DNA from: Thalassia testudinum | Lineage: Eukaryota > Streptophyta > Magnoliopsida > Alismatales > Hydrocharitaceae | Reading direction: 5' to 3' | Assembly (NCBI GenBank): GCA_037157565.1 | Contig: JAZHRO010000019.1 | Coordinates: forward strand, 23,582,001-23,646,000 | DNA length: 64,000 bases | Shown: positions 35,489-46,429 of the stretch, in pieces | Layout of the letters: the number at the start of each line of letters is the position of its first letter | Numbering within the stretch: position 1 is the first letter of the stretch | Made by a program: the position numbers and the translations under genes | Notes under the pieces: model-generated | What the model was told of the DNA's origin: nothing | What the model saw: the letters and a program-made list of their open reading frames with translations, nothing else | Databases searched by the model: none

Positions 35489-37213
35489 ATGGCACAACCC
35501 GTTGAAGAAGAAAACAACCTTGAGCACCAACTTCAGTGCCTAAATGATCTCTTCCAAAACTTTGTAAACCCACTACAGCGTCCTATGATGCGAGATCATT
35601 ATAATCTCGCTGCAGTGGCAAATGAGCCTCGAGTCCAAATCCCGGTTGGAGGTCCTGATTCTGAACTCAAGCCCAATATGATTCATGCCATACCAAAATT
35701 CCATGGGCTTAACTCCGAGGATCCATTCCAGTACATTAAGCAACTCAAACATCTAGCCTAGACCTTCGAGTCAAATGCACAAAATCGGGATATTCTGCTC
35801 ATGAAGATGTTTTCTTTCTCCCTCATGGACAAGGCTACTCATTGGTATCAAATTCAGACTCGTCCGATCAACACATGGGTCGAACTTCAGTCCAAATTTT
35901 TAAAAAAGTTCTTCCCCGTTGGCCGGACAAATGCCTTGCGCCACCAAATCACTCATTTCACTCAACAATCGGGAGAACCTCTTCATGAGGCATGGGATCA
36001 ATTCTTGGATCTCATGCGAAAGTGCCCCCATCACGGAGTTCCTAAACGAGAACAAGTCTAGTCTTTTTACCAGGGACTCCGTGAAGACATTCGATTATTC
36101 GTCAATGCAACCTGCAGAGGAAACATCATGGGTCAACATGAGGATATGATGTGGGAGATTCTCAAAAATATGTGCGAGAACTCCATCAATAATGACTCCA
36201 TGGGCTTATTTTACCTGACGAATACCTACGCAACGATGAATCTTAGGGGAGCACATGAGACGTAGGGCCTGTCCGCATCCGCCGACTTGGAGCTGATGGC
36301 CAGTCAGTTGGACAAGGTCTTTATCATAGAGAAGAAGGTGGATGAGCTGACTCGGCATCTGCAGCGAGCCACCTCTGCGCAAAACTCATTTGCACAGCCA
36401 CCTCTTGCGAGGGAAACTGTGTAGAACATCTATCGCCGATCTTCTCAGGGGATGGACCCGTATCCTCCCCCATCTGACTCCAAGACCAGAGGGACCTTCG
36501 ATCTGCTCTATTCTAGTGGAGGAAACTCTGAACCCCTCATACTATGACTTTCTTGAGGCTCCTCAGACCTGCGAGGACCTCAACGCCATCCAGAATGACC
36601 CATTCTCCAATACCTACAACCCTGGATGGTGAAATCATCCCAACTTCCAGTGGGCGGAAAACTCTTAGAATCAAAGACCACCTTATCAGCCCCATCCACA
36701 AGTTCTTCATCCATATCAGCTGCCTCAGCCTCGGCCCAACCCCACCTATCAATCTGGGCTAAACCAAGATCAAATGACTCATATCTTTCAAACACTGGCT
36801 GACATTCAGAAAACGAATGCGGCAATACAAAAACAACACAAGGACGAGATCACAGAGGTTCGCAATCAACTCGCCCAGATGGCGAATTCCTGCCAACCAG
36901 GCATGCTTCCTTCGTAACCTCTGCCAAACCCAAATAACGTGCAGACCCCGAGGCGCGTTATGAACCCAAATCCAAGCCACGCACATATGATTTATCAGGC
37001 CCCTTCTATTCCATCACCTGACGGGGTGAAACCTTCGACATCTTACGTGGGATTTCAATAGCAGCCACCCATTTTACCGACCCCAAACCAAAACCAGGCA
37101 GGAATAAACTCTGTAACAACCGTAGTGGTAAAGCAACTCAAGACCCACCTTATCCAAACCACTCCAAGCCTGGTAGTGATCCAAGCCCTAGGATAGTTAT
37201 CCAGGATACCCCT
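35489..37213 (+). pseudogene. gag: Element 3 gag, broken
   Basis: Opens at ATG 35489 (MAQPVEEEN). The gag core is clear: MFSFSLMDKATHWYQ, LQSKFLKKFFPVGRTNAL and HEAWDQFLDLMRKCPHHG. Stops occur at TAG 35759, TAG 36059, TAG 36263 and one near 36422. After a frame change near 36500 come TGA 36630-36632 directly after YNPGW and TAG 36666-36668. A further frameshift falls right at the motif that reads TRSGK in Element 1. The C-terminal part is Pro/Gln/Asn-rich, and I see no zinc knuckle. Confidence 0.88.
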
Positions 37214-40200
37214 ATGCCAGATCAAGAACCTGGACCTATTCTAAAGGAACCAACCAAGGTTCCATTTCCCGAGGCCTTAACCAAGGGAAAGAGGATAACC
37301 AAACCCGTGGCTCCTAAGGAGGATCTGGTCAAGCTCTTTGAACAGGTCCAGATAAACATCCCTTTGATGGATGCAATCCTCTACGTACCGGCTTACGCAC
37401 GATTTCTGAAAGATGTGTGTACACCCAAGCATAAGCCGCGAACCAAAAGTGGGAGTCTGATCATACTGTCAGAGCAAGCAGTTCTGTAATCTTGAGTAAA
37501 CTCGCACCCAAGGCTAAAGACCCAGGTACTCCCTTGATTTCATGTAAAATTGGTGAAACCTAATTCGACAGAGCCTTGTTAGACCTAGGTGCCTCCACAA
37601 ACCTAATACCTACATCCCTCAACCACCTTGAAGAGTCCGAGCTTAAACCTACAGAGGTGACATTGCAGTTAGCCGATCGATCCATCAAGTCACCTAAAGG
37701 AATACTCGAGGATGTCATTGTTACGGTACGGGATTTCTACTTCTCGGTGGATTTTATGGTTCTAGATATGGATGCACTTGGGAACCCAAGGGATACACTG
37801 ATTATACTAAGGAGACCTTTTCTGGCCACTGCTAGGGTAAACATAAGCTGTGAGGAGGGCTAAATAGAATTAAAATTTGAGAACCAAACTCTAAAGATTG
37901 ACATCTTTAAAGCCCAACAAGGGATTAATTGCGGTGTTATAAAACAAATATGTGATATCAAGGCTGTGGTTGATGAACTGCATATCGAGGACAACCTGAT
38001 TATCCTCGATCAACCACCAGAAGATCAAAACCCGCAAACAGAGGAGTCTGAACCTGATCTAGATACACCCATAACTCCTACCCTTATTTCTGACACACAC
38101 CCTGAACCACCCGCTGTTGCTGATAATCCCATCTTGGAACTCAAGCTCCTTCCCGATCATCTGAAATACGTCTTTTTGGGTTCCAATCAGACGTTTCCTG
38201 TGATTATCAACTCCAGACTCACATCTGACCAGGAATCCCATCTGATTACTGTTCTCCAGCAACATCGTAGAGCCATTGGATGGACTCTTGATGACTTGAC
38301 TGCCATGAGCCCCTCTTATTGCACACATCGAATCTACACCGAAGAGGGTGCACGACCTTCGAGAGAGATGCAGAGACGTTTGAACCCTAATCTGCAGGAG
38401 GTCGTCAAAAAAGGAGATCATTAAGTGGTTAGATGCAGGGTTCATCTACCCGATCTCCGACAGTCGATGGGTGAGTCCAATCCAAGTTGTGCCTAAGAAG
38501 GCAAGACTCACCATCATCACGACTGATACCAGAGAGGTCATACCAACCCGTATATCTAACTCGTGGAGAGTCTGCATTGATTACAGAAGACTCAATTCCT
38601 CCACAAAGAAGGATCATTTCCCACTACCGTTTACTGATCAGATCCTCGAGAACTAGCAAGAAATAGGTTCTTCTGCTTTCTTGACGGGTACTCCGGTTAT
38701 AACCAAGTGGCAATCCATCCAGAGGACTAAGAAAAGATCATGTTCACTACCCCTTCGGGACGTACGCGTTCCGAAGGATGCCATTCGATCTCTGCAATGC
38801 ACCCGTGACTTTTTAGCGGTGCATGCTTGCCATATTCTTAGACATGGTAGGTGATTATCTGGAAGTCTTCATGGATGACTTTTCAGTTTTTGAAGCATCA
38901 TTTGACGATTGCCTCCAACACTTGGTCCAAATATTCAGCCGATGCATTCATGTGAATCTGGTTCTTTTCTGGGAAAAGAGCCACTTCATGGTGCTTGAGG
39001 GAATCATCCTGGGACATCTGATTTTAGAGAAAGGCATCCAAGTCGATCGAGCCAAGGTTAACTTGATTTCCAAACTCCCTATGTCTAGCTCAATCAAGGA
39101 CATTCAATCTTTTCTGGGACACGTCGATTTTTACCATCGATTTATCCCTGATTTTTCAAAACTAACGCGCCCCCTGACTACTCTTCTCTCCATGGATGTA
39201 CCTTTCAAAATCTCCAGGGAATGCACTCAAGCATTTGAGATCCTTCGTGTTTGAGTTACCCAAGCCTCGATCCTACAGTCCCCTGATTGGTCTCAACCTT
39301 TTGAGATCATGTGCGATGCATCTGACTTCACTGTAGGAGTGGTTTTGGGGCAGAAAATTGATGGGAAACCCATGGTCATTTACTACGCTAGCAAAACACT
39401 TAATGAGGCTCAGAATAATACATGGTTACTGAGAAAGAACTGCTAGCTGCAATATTTGCCCTAGAAAAATTCAGATCTTACCTCCTGGATTCCCATGTTA
39501 TCATCTACTCGGATCACACAGCTGTGAGGCATCTCCTTGCAAAGAAGGGCGCTGAACCTCAATTAATCCAATGGATCTTGCTGTTGCAAGAATTTGACCT
39601 CGAGATTCGCGACAAAGCGGGAAGACACAATGTGGTAGCTGATCACTTGTCCCGCCTTCCTTCTGAGATCATTGACCCTTCCGGACCCATCACAGAACAT
39701 TTTCATGATGAGCACCTCCTGACTATCGATACAGGGCTTTCGTGGTTTGCTAACATAGTAAACTACTTGGCATCACATCATATCTCGTCCGATTGGCCGA
39801 AAGCCAAGAAGGACAAATTATGTTTCGATGCCAAGTATTACCTTTGGGAAGACCCGTATCTATTCCGCATTGGTGCTGATCAAATTTTCCAACGATGTGT
39901 CACGGAAGTGGAAATCAAAGACATACTCTCTTTCTGCCATGACCAGGCATGAGGTGGACATTTTTCAGGACATAAAACCACATCAAAAGTCCTCCAGTGT
40001 GGCTTTTACTGGCCCACAATTTTCAAGGATGCATACAATCACTGTAAGGCATGTGCCCGTTGCCAGACCTTGGCAACATGAGCCATCGGGACATGATGCC
40101 TTTACAGCTGATTCTGGTATGCGAGATTTTCGACATTTGGGGGATTGATTTTATGGGACCCTTCCTTATCTCGGACGGCTTCGAATACATTTGACTCACT

Positions 40201-41028
40201 GTTGACTGCATCCAAATGGATCGAAGCCATTCCAACCCGAACCAATGATCATAAAGTTGTTATCAAGTTCATTCACCAAAACATCTTCTCACGGTTTGGG
40301 ATTCCACGTGCAATAATTTCTGATGGAGGGACCCATTTCACAAATGTTCAGTTTAGGTCACTGATGACCAAATACGGGGTGTCACATCGAATCTCTACTC
40401 CTTACCACCCCCAAACTAATGGTCTAGCTGAGCTATTAAAACAGGAGATCAAAAAAATCCTCCAGGTTACTGTTCGACCTGATAGGAAGGATTGGTCATC
40501 CTGGCTTCCGGAAGCTTTGTGGGCTTATAGGACCGCCCACAAGACCCAATTAAGTATGTCTCCTTTTAGACTGGTGTATGGGAAGGCGTGTCGCCTCCCC
40601 GTCGAATTGGAGCATAAAGCCTATTAGGCAGTACAAAATTGCAACTTAGATCTTTCTAAGGCTGGAACCCATAGAAAGCTTCAGATGAGCGAGATTAATG
40701 AGTTATGCCACGATGCGTATGAGAACTCGCGAATCTACAAAGAGCGGGTTAAAGGCTTTCACGACAAGCACATATCTAGAAAGACCTTTCATCCTGGTCA
40801 AAAGGTCCTACTCTTCGATGCCAAACTCAAATTGTTCCCAGGGAAACTACGATCTAAATGGATCGGACCATACTTAGTCTGACGAATCTTTGGAAATGGA
40901 GCTGTTGAGATAGTCCACTCAGCCACGATTTCGAACCCTTCATCATGAATGATCAAAGACTCAAATTGTTCATTGACATGACCAATACAGATTTGGCTGA
41001 GACATCCTTTATCCTCCATTCTCCCTAA
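37214..41028 (+). pseudogene. pol: Element 3 pol (PR-RT-RNaseH-INT), broken
   Basis: The protease core LDLGAST (from about 37579) keeps its Asp. Reverse transcriptase spans about 38060-39200 and keeps FMDD near 38869-38880; RNase H covers about 39250-39660. Integrase has an HHCC region near 39930-40060 with the first Cys codon replaced by TGA (39950-39952). The GIDFMGP segment is out of frame near 40146, while SDGG and the Glu of D-X35-E remain in frame. Further damage: stops at 37861, 39252, 40625 and 40880, a one-base insertion at about 38410, and frameshifts at about 38650, 39410 and 40075. The coding sequence ends at TAA 41026-41028. Confidence 0.92.
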
Positions 41029-41296
41029 ACTCATTGCACCCAACTAATGGCGTGAAACTCAGTGCTTAACAGGAGGCAACCCGTCATTCTTTGAAAAACC
41101 CAAAACCTTTCCTGACATTTCTATGCTGAATTCATATTGCACTTTAGAGTTCATCCATTAGAACAGCCGACTCCACCTCAAGTACCTGTACCCGAGTCTA
41201 GAAATCGTTCGCAACAGTCACCTCGACCCGTTCGCTCACCCAACACCTGTCCTAAAGAATAAACTAAGCTGAATTCGAACCCACCTAATTTACATT

Positions 41297-41332
41297 GGGG
41301 ACATTGCAAATCGTAGGCATGGGGGGTATGAA
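41297..41332 (+). other. Second polypurine-like motif downstream of Element 3 pol
   Basis: ACATTGCAAATCG followed by TAGGCATGGGGGGTATGA. It closely resembles the true polypurine tract and LTR junction at 42600-42620 but has no LTR after it. Confidence 0.65.
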
Positions 41333-42025
41333 AGTTCAAAATGTTATGAAAACTCATATCAAGAAAAGGTTTCAACATAAAAAAAAATCTTGAAAAAGAA
41401 CAAAAAAACTGAGGGGAGAGAGAAAAGTTTTAGGCTATACAGAAACATGAGGAAAAGAGAAAAATGCCAAAAATGGAGCACAAAATGAAAAAGAAAGAGA
41501 TAGTCATTAGTAAGAAATTAAGGGATCAACTGAAGTTCTAGACCACATCAAGAAAAATGAGAAAAATGAGAAAAAGTGCTAAGGAGACACAAAAAGAGAT
41601 TAGTAGGAATGCTGACCTTAGGCCTTTTTGGCTAGACTCTTAGTACCCGTTAAGATCTGGATAATCTCCAAGAGGTTGGGGAAAATGCGAAGCTTAAGTA
41701 TTAGGTCTAAGGCTTAGGAAGTATTCGACCTCGTTAACTAATCTTCAGTTTGCGGGACTCGGTAACCTAAGCACCCCAACCCACACACAGTCTAGTTCAG
41801 TGCACATAATGATCAAAATCATGCAAAAAGCATTTTAATGTTTTCAAAAAGTTGCCTAGATTAGGAGCGGTCGATCAGCACAAGTTGATTTGGATGAGTT
41901 CCCGACGCAAAGATGCGAGAAATTCCCCTCGAAGATGCGTAACAACATATCGTCTCCTCGGTGCTTGTCTCTTAGGATATTTACATATCCTACTGGGACA
42001 TGTAAGCACTCTGCTGGTTCAGATA

Positions 42026-42165
42026 CCATGGGTGGAATTATCACAAAATGTCTATTGCTAGGGTTTGGATTCGGCCATGGAACGCCATGGGGGGGATTAT
42101 CTCGAAATCTTGAAAACTAGGGTTCTGGAGGTTGCCATGGGCGGTGCTATCATGAAGCATCGATT
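42026..42165 (+). repeat. Three-copy repeat in Element 3 3' untranslated region
   Basis: Units start with CCATGGGTGG (42026), CCATGGGGGG (42085) and CCATGGGCGG (42135). Each is followed by ATTATC or GCTATC, then a CGAA/TGAAG part and ATTGCTAGG in two of three. The spacing is 59 and 50 bp. The same motif occurs three times in Element 2 on its sense strand, although the two elements have unrelated LTR sequences. Confidence 0.8.
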
Positions 42166-42587
42166 GCTAGGGACCTTTGAGGATTGATGATGGGGACGAG
42201 GAATCCGATATAGACCGTGTTGAGAAGCCAATCCGAAGCTAGAAATAAAAAGAAAAGAGAGAGAAAACTCTCCAAACAAATAAATCCTCTGTCTCTCTCT
42301 TACAAAAATGCACTGCAAACTGAACTAAGGCTAAAATATGTCTCAATCATGAGTGCTTTAACCACGGAGTCCAATGAACCTTAGGGTAGTTCCTGCGAGC
42401 CTTAAAAACCTTCATGGAGGATCGAGACTAAAGCTGGTCAGGTCTAGATCTTGGTTGGTACCTGAGTACCTCTAGGCCTACTGTCGGCATTCCAACCTAA
42501 TCAAAAGAAAAAGAAAACGCACTTATCATAAACTGTGAAAGAAACTCATGGTCTAGAACAGACGTTAAAACCTTGAAATTTTGCTAA

Positions 42588-42616
42588 GGGACTAGCAAAA
42601 GCTAGGCATGGGGGTA
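42588..42616 (+). other. Element 3 polypurine tract
   Basis: GGGACTAGCAAAAGCTAGG then CATGGGGGTA, directly before the 3' LTR at 42617. CTAGC-AAAA-GCTAG is a perfect 5-bp stem with a 4-base loop. Confidence 0.9.
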
Positions 42617-43536
42617 TGATGAGAACCTTATCATGAGCCCTAACTAGCTCATTTTGTCCTAAAAAAGTGAACAAAAGCTCCTACATAACCTAAAGGAAGG
42701 CTTAATTCAAGGGATTACTGTTCTGGGGAGAAAACATGAACTAAAGGGTAAAACTACAATTTTACCATTGCAGTACATCAACGGGATTTCTCAAGGGCTA
42801 AACATAGGTCAATTGGACTTAATAAGAGGAAAAGTGGGATGGTTCAGTCAGAAAAGGGTTATTGTGAGATTTAAGAATTAGAGGACATTCTTTAACCCTA
42901 AAACAAACCAACTTAATTTTACAAGGTTCTGGTCAGGATAAAAATCAACTAAACCCTCTAAAATTCATGGAAAAATATCTCCTAGGGTTTAGAACCTTCA
43001 ATTTGGCCTTTCGAACCTGTATTGACCTAGATTGGGGTCCTAACTCAATATTTGACCTAATTTGGGTTTTTGTGCAAAATGTTTAGTCAAACGTGATCAA
43101 ACCTAAAATCCAACTTCACCATTGGATGCCTTAGGTCCAAATTAGGTTTGTACCAAAAATTTGGGCCTAAGTGAAGGTCACCTTGACCTACTTTGCAAAA
43201 TAGTCCACCCAATTACATTCTGACCCCTAACTTTTCAAAGCCTTTACACAGACCCCCCCAACTTCCTCGTCACTTTTTGAATTTCGGTCCCTCTGTCATT
43301 TCAGTAGAGGAGCCATACCTCCGACGAGGTTTCGAGGAGGATTTCTCCCCGTTTCCCCAGAGACCTCTCAGATTTGGCAGGGGGATCCTCTAAGGAATCC
43401 CCTACCGTCTGAGTGCAATCCCATGACCTGGTTCGCACCATATCCCTCGTGTGAACGTGCAAACGATAGGGTATGGTGACTGTTGCATCCTCCGGTTAAA
43501 AAAAAACCTTCCAAGCACAAGGACCTCTGCTAGCAG

Positions 43537-43546
43537 CTATAAAAAG
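43537..43546 (+). promoter_or_regulatory. TATA box of Element 3 3' LTR
   Basis: CTATAAAAAG, matching the site at 17868-17877 in the 5' LTR. Confidence 0.7.
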
Positions 43547-44427
43547 ATCCCCAGTCCTAGACACATCTTCCAAGCTTGTTTTGGTCACGGATACCCCCTG
43601 AATTTCGTCTTCCCTAGTCTCCGGCCATCTGCTCGCAAGCTCCAGTGATCCCTCCTCCCTCTTCTCATCGCTCTACCCCCATATCAGTGGCAGAGTCTTC
43701 TCCGCCGCGCTCCTCCGCGTCGCGCCGTACCCGCGCACACCTCTTCGACCCCTTCCTCGTTGCCGTCATCCTCATCTCAGGGCTTCTTCTTCGACAACGG
43801 CACCTACGCACCGCTCGTCCTTTGCCTTCCCCCCTTCGTCCAACTACCCTCAGTAAGTTCCTCTCTCTCTACTCTTCATTTCCCCTCTCTTAATTTGCAC
43901 TTTCGATCCCTCGACGACGCAGACCACCACCACCTTCCTCATCTCCGGCAGACCACCAGCGAGGTGAAACCATTGCTCCACCCCTCCGCACGCCTCACTA
44001 CCTACCTTAGAACCTCCTCCATCACTCACTAATCACCATCCACCCCTTCATCGACCGCTAACACCTCCCTAAGTGTCCACTGAACACACGCACCTTCACG
44101 GTCGCAGTTCGACCTAGGCACGCACGCTTAGGCCGTTCTGCACCACGCCACCCCCCGCCTCACCTTCGTTGTGACACAGCGAAGCTCCCCAAGTGATTTG
44201 ATAGGGCCACAAGGCCGTATTCATGAAGTGCAGGTTTGACCCTCTTCCGCCATTGGCGAAGGCTTGAAGGAGCTTGCTCACGAGCTCCAAGTTGTCCCAC
44301 TCCAGGCAGATGCATCCCAGGTGCACAGAACCCTTCTACGAGCCAATTGCACCCAGCAATCAAGGGCTTCATCGACTGCAGCTGCCCCAATTGCACGAGA
44401 GTTCTCTTTGCAGGCGTGCGAAGAAGC

Positions 44428-44449
44428 AGGTGGGACTTTAGTCCCACCT
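44428..44449. repeat. Perfect 10-bp inverted repeat (GGTGGGAC class)
   Basis: AGGTGGGACT pairs with AGTCCCACCT across two T bases. Versions of the same stem occur at 50044-50060, 57834-57851, 61200-61220 and 63891-63910 in other LTRs. Confidence 0.9.
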
Positions 44450-45460
44450 CGAAAACGCCCAGTGCAGGTGAGTGGTTTTTATTATTTTTGTGTTTCTTGC
44501 TTAGCGCCTCAAGTCACGGGGTGAGGTCCCCTCGTCCGCGGCCACTCCTACGCCGACCTGGCTGACCCGTTTACCTTGCACTCCTCGCGCACCATCCACG
44601 CTAGTGCGCCTGAACCCAGGCGCACGTAACCCGACCCGTTTACCCGGCTAGCTTTGAGAGAGCGACGAGAGAAATAGAGAGAGCAACATGGGGGACGGTA
44701 GGGGTAGGTTTTGCCTCGGTGTGCAAGCAGAGAAGAAAGAAGGAGAAAGGAACTAAGGCAAGGCGCAGTTGCTGAAAAAGAGGCTGAAGAGAGAAGAAGG
44801 AAGGAAGAGGTGTGGCTGAAGAAGAAAGACAAGGCAGAAGCCAAGGAAGAAGGCAGGAGGAATCAAAATGAGAAGAAGAAGCCAAGAAAGGAGGAGCTGA
44901 AGGGAGAAGAAGAAGGAGCTGCAGAGATAGAAGGAAAGGAAGAAGAAAGAGAAGATAGAAAGCAGAAGAAGAGAAAGAAGGAAGAAGAAGAAGACAGACA
45001 GAGGCAGAGAAGAAAGAGAAGGAGAAGGAGCTGAAGGCACTGTAGCAATCGCAAGTTAAGACGTTTGATTCACAAAATCAGACATCTGATTCATAAGGAA
45101 AGAGGAAAATCAGAGAAAGAAAGAAGGAGAAGGTGCGGACAAGCAGAGAAAGAAAAGGAAGAAAGAGAAGAAAAAAGTAGCCATCAGAGAGAGAAGAAAG
45201 AAGAGAGAATATTCAATTTCCTCTTGCATTTCTATTCTCTTTTTAGTTTTCATATACATTGAATCTCATTTATATTATTGTTAAATATCACATTTTGAGA
45301 TTGTGATTTTAGTTTTTAAAATACCAATTTACTCCCTGTGTTCAACCTCGGATACCTAGGTTTCCGAGCAATAAATTCTTATTTGTTTTCGAGGTGATTT
45401 CAACTATACTTCAATGCGACATCTTCTCTATTTTAAAACCACGATTTCGCCCAGTTAACA

Positions 45461-46410
45461 ATTGCTACCACCCTCAATCGATGCGGCCTCATCCCCTGAG
45501 AGTGTCTGCACCTCCAATTGAAGGAAGGCACCTCATAGCTGCTACAATGAACATAGAAGCATCAAGTAGCGCCACGTGAATAACTTGGGTTTTTTAGTCC
45601 CACATCAAATAGCTACGACCACAACACAACGTATAAAGCGTTTTTGTGAAGAGGGTTGTTCGCCTCTCAAAGCAGGGGTGAGGTCCCCACCTCACGTGAC
45701 CCGCACACTCCTCGCTCACCTCACATGCCCAGTGAGCCTAGACCCTATATACGACTCGATTACCCGATTAGAGATCTAATTGGATAAGAAGAAAATCTGA
45801 GGGTGGGGGGAAATTTTACACTGTTCCACCATGGGAAATGTGCCCATATGCTTTATACTTAACCATTTCTAAGGGTTGTGCTCTAAAGCCTTGTGCTAAG
45901 GCTTACTTCTGAGTTTCTAAGTAACGGGCCCTGTGCTTTGTGCTGTGCCTTGAGAACTTAAGGCGTCTGGGGGTTATGCCCGACGTTTGATATTGGTTGA
46001 GGTATGTGGACATATTTGATACTGGTCTGACATGGCAAGTGGTTCACGACCACTGTAGTGAAATTGAATTGATTGATGCATTGCAATATGTGCTTGATTA
46101 TGGGGATTAATTGGTGATTCAAATCACCATTTTTATAGTTCTCTCTTATTCTTTTTATCCCTTATTTCTTGAGATACAATTGCTACCATTAATATCATTT
46201 TTGAGTAAAATTTTATTATTCATTGGATATCTTATTGTGCTCATTATTATTAATTGTGACTAGTGTGTGAATTCTAATTTGCTCCCAGCGAACGACCTCA
46301 GACTCAATTTTGTTTTCCGAGTTTATAAATTTTAAGTGTTGTATCACTTTTGTCCACTATACTACGATGTGTTTTCCTAAAACTCGATGAAAGTGATGCA
46401 ACAATAATGT
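45461..46410 (+). mobile_element. Degraded host LTR, segment 3 (right end)
   Basis: The sequence after Element 3 continues the plus-oriented host LTR. It has an imperfect version of the GTGGGAC box near 45597, GGGTGAGGTCCCCACCTCACG as in other LTRs, and GAACGACCTCAGA with a CTCAGA/TCCGAG hairpin (46297-46321). A CTATACTACGATG box and an end at about ..GATGCAACA follow. The first five bases double as the right target duplication of Element 3. Confidence 0.5.
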
Positions 46411-46429
46411 TTGTTACAATATTGCTTTA

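Larger units (their letters stand above)
41029..42587 (+). other. Element 3 3' untranslated region, no env-like gene
   Basis: About 1.55 kb. GGGGACATTGCAAATCG then TAGGCATGGGGGGTATGA lies at 41297-41332, followed by an A-rich stretch to 41620. No frame exceeds 100 codons and none has a recognisable domain. The three-copy repeat is at 42026-42165. Confidence 0.7.
16936..45460 (+). mobile_element. Element 3: Athila-like LTR retrotransposon, interrupted by nested insertions
   Basis: LTRs start TGATGAGAACC (16936, 42617) and end TTAACA (19758, 45460). The flanks ACTGC (16931-16935) and ATTGC (45461-45465) match at 4 of 5 bases. After the 5' LTR come a tRNA-Asp-type primer site (19763-19780), then Element 2 (19792-30507, minus), the rest of the leader with a probable solo LTR (31161-35081), gag-pol (35489-41028), a 3' untranslated region and a polypurine tract (42588-42616). 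Without the insertions it would be about 14 kb. The LTRs differ at roughly one base in ten over their first 200 bases in my hand comparison, so this is an old copy. Confidence 0.92.
42617..45460 (+). repeat. Element 3 3' LTR
   Basis: 2844 bp and the partner of 16936-19758, followed by ATTGC. It contains a TATA box (43538-43546), a perfect 10-bp inverted repeat AGGTGGGACT/AGTCCCACCT (44428-44449), a consensus-like donor CAGGTGAGT (GT at 44468), a purine tract (about 44705-45215), a TTTGATT/AATCAGA stem (45064-45082) and a CTCGGA/TCCGAG hairpin (45347-45368). Confidence 0.93.
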
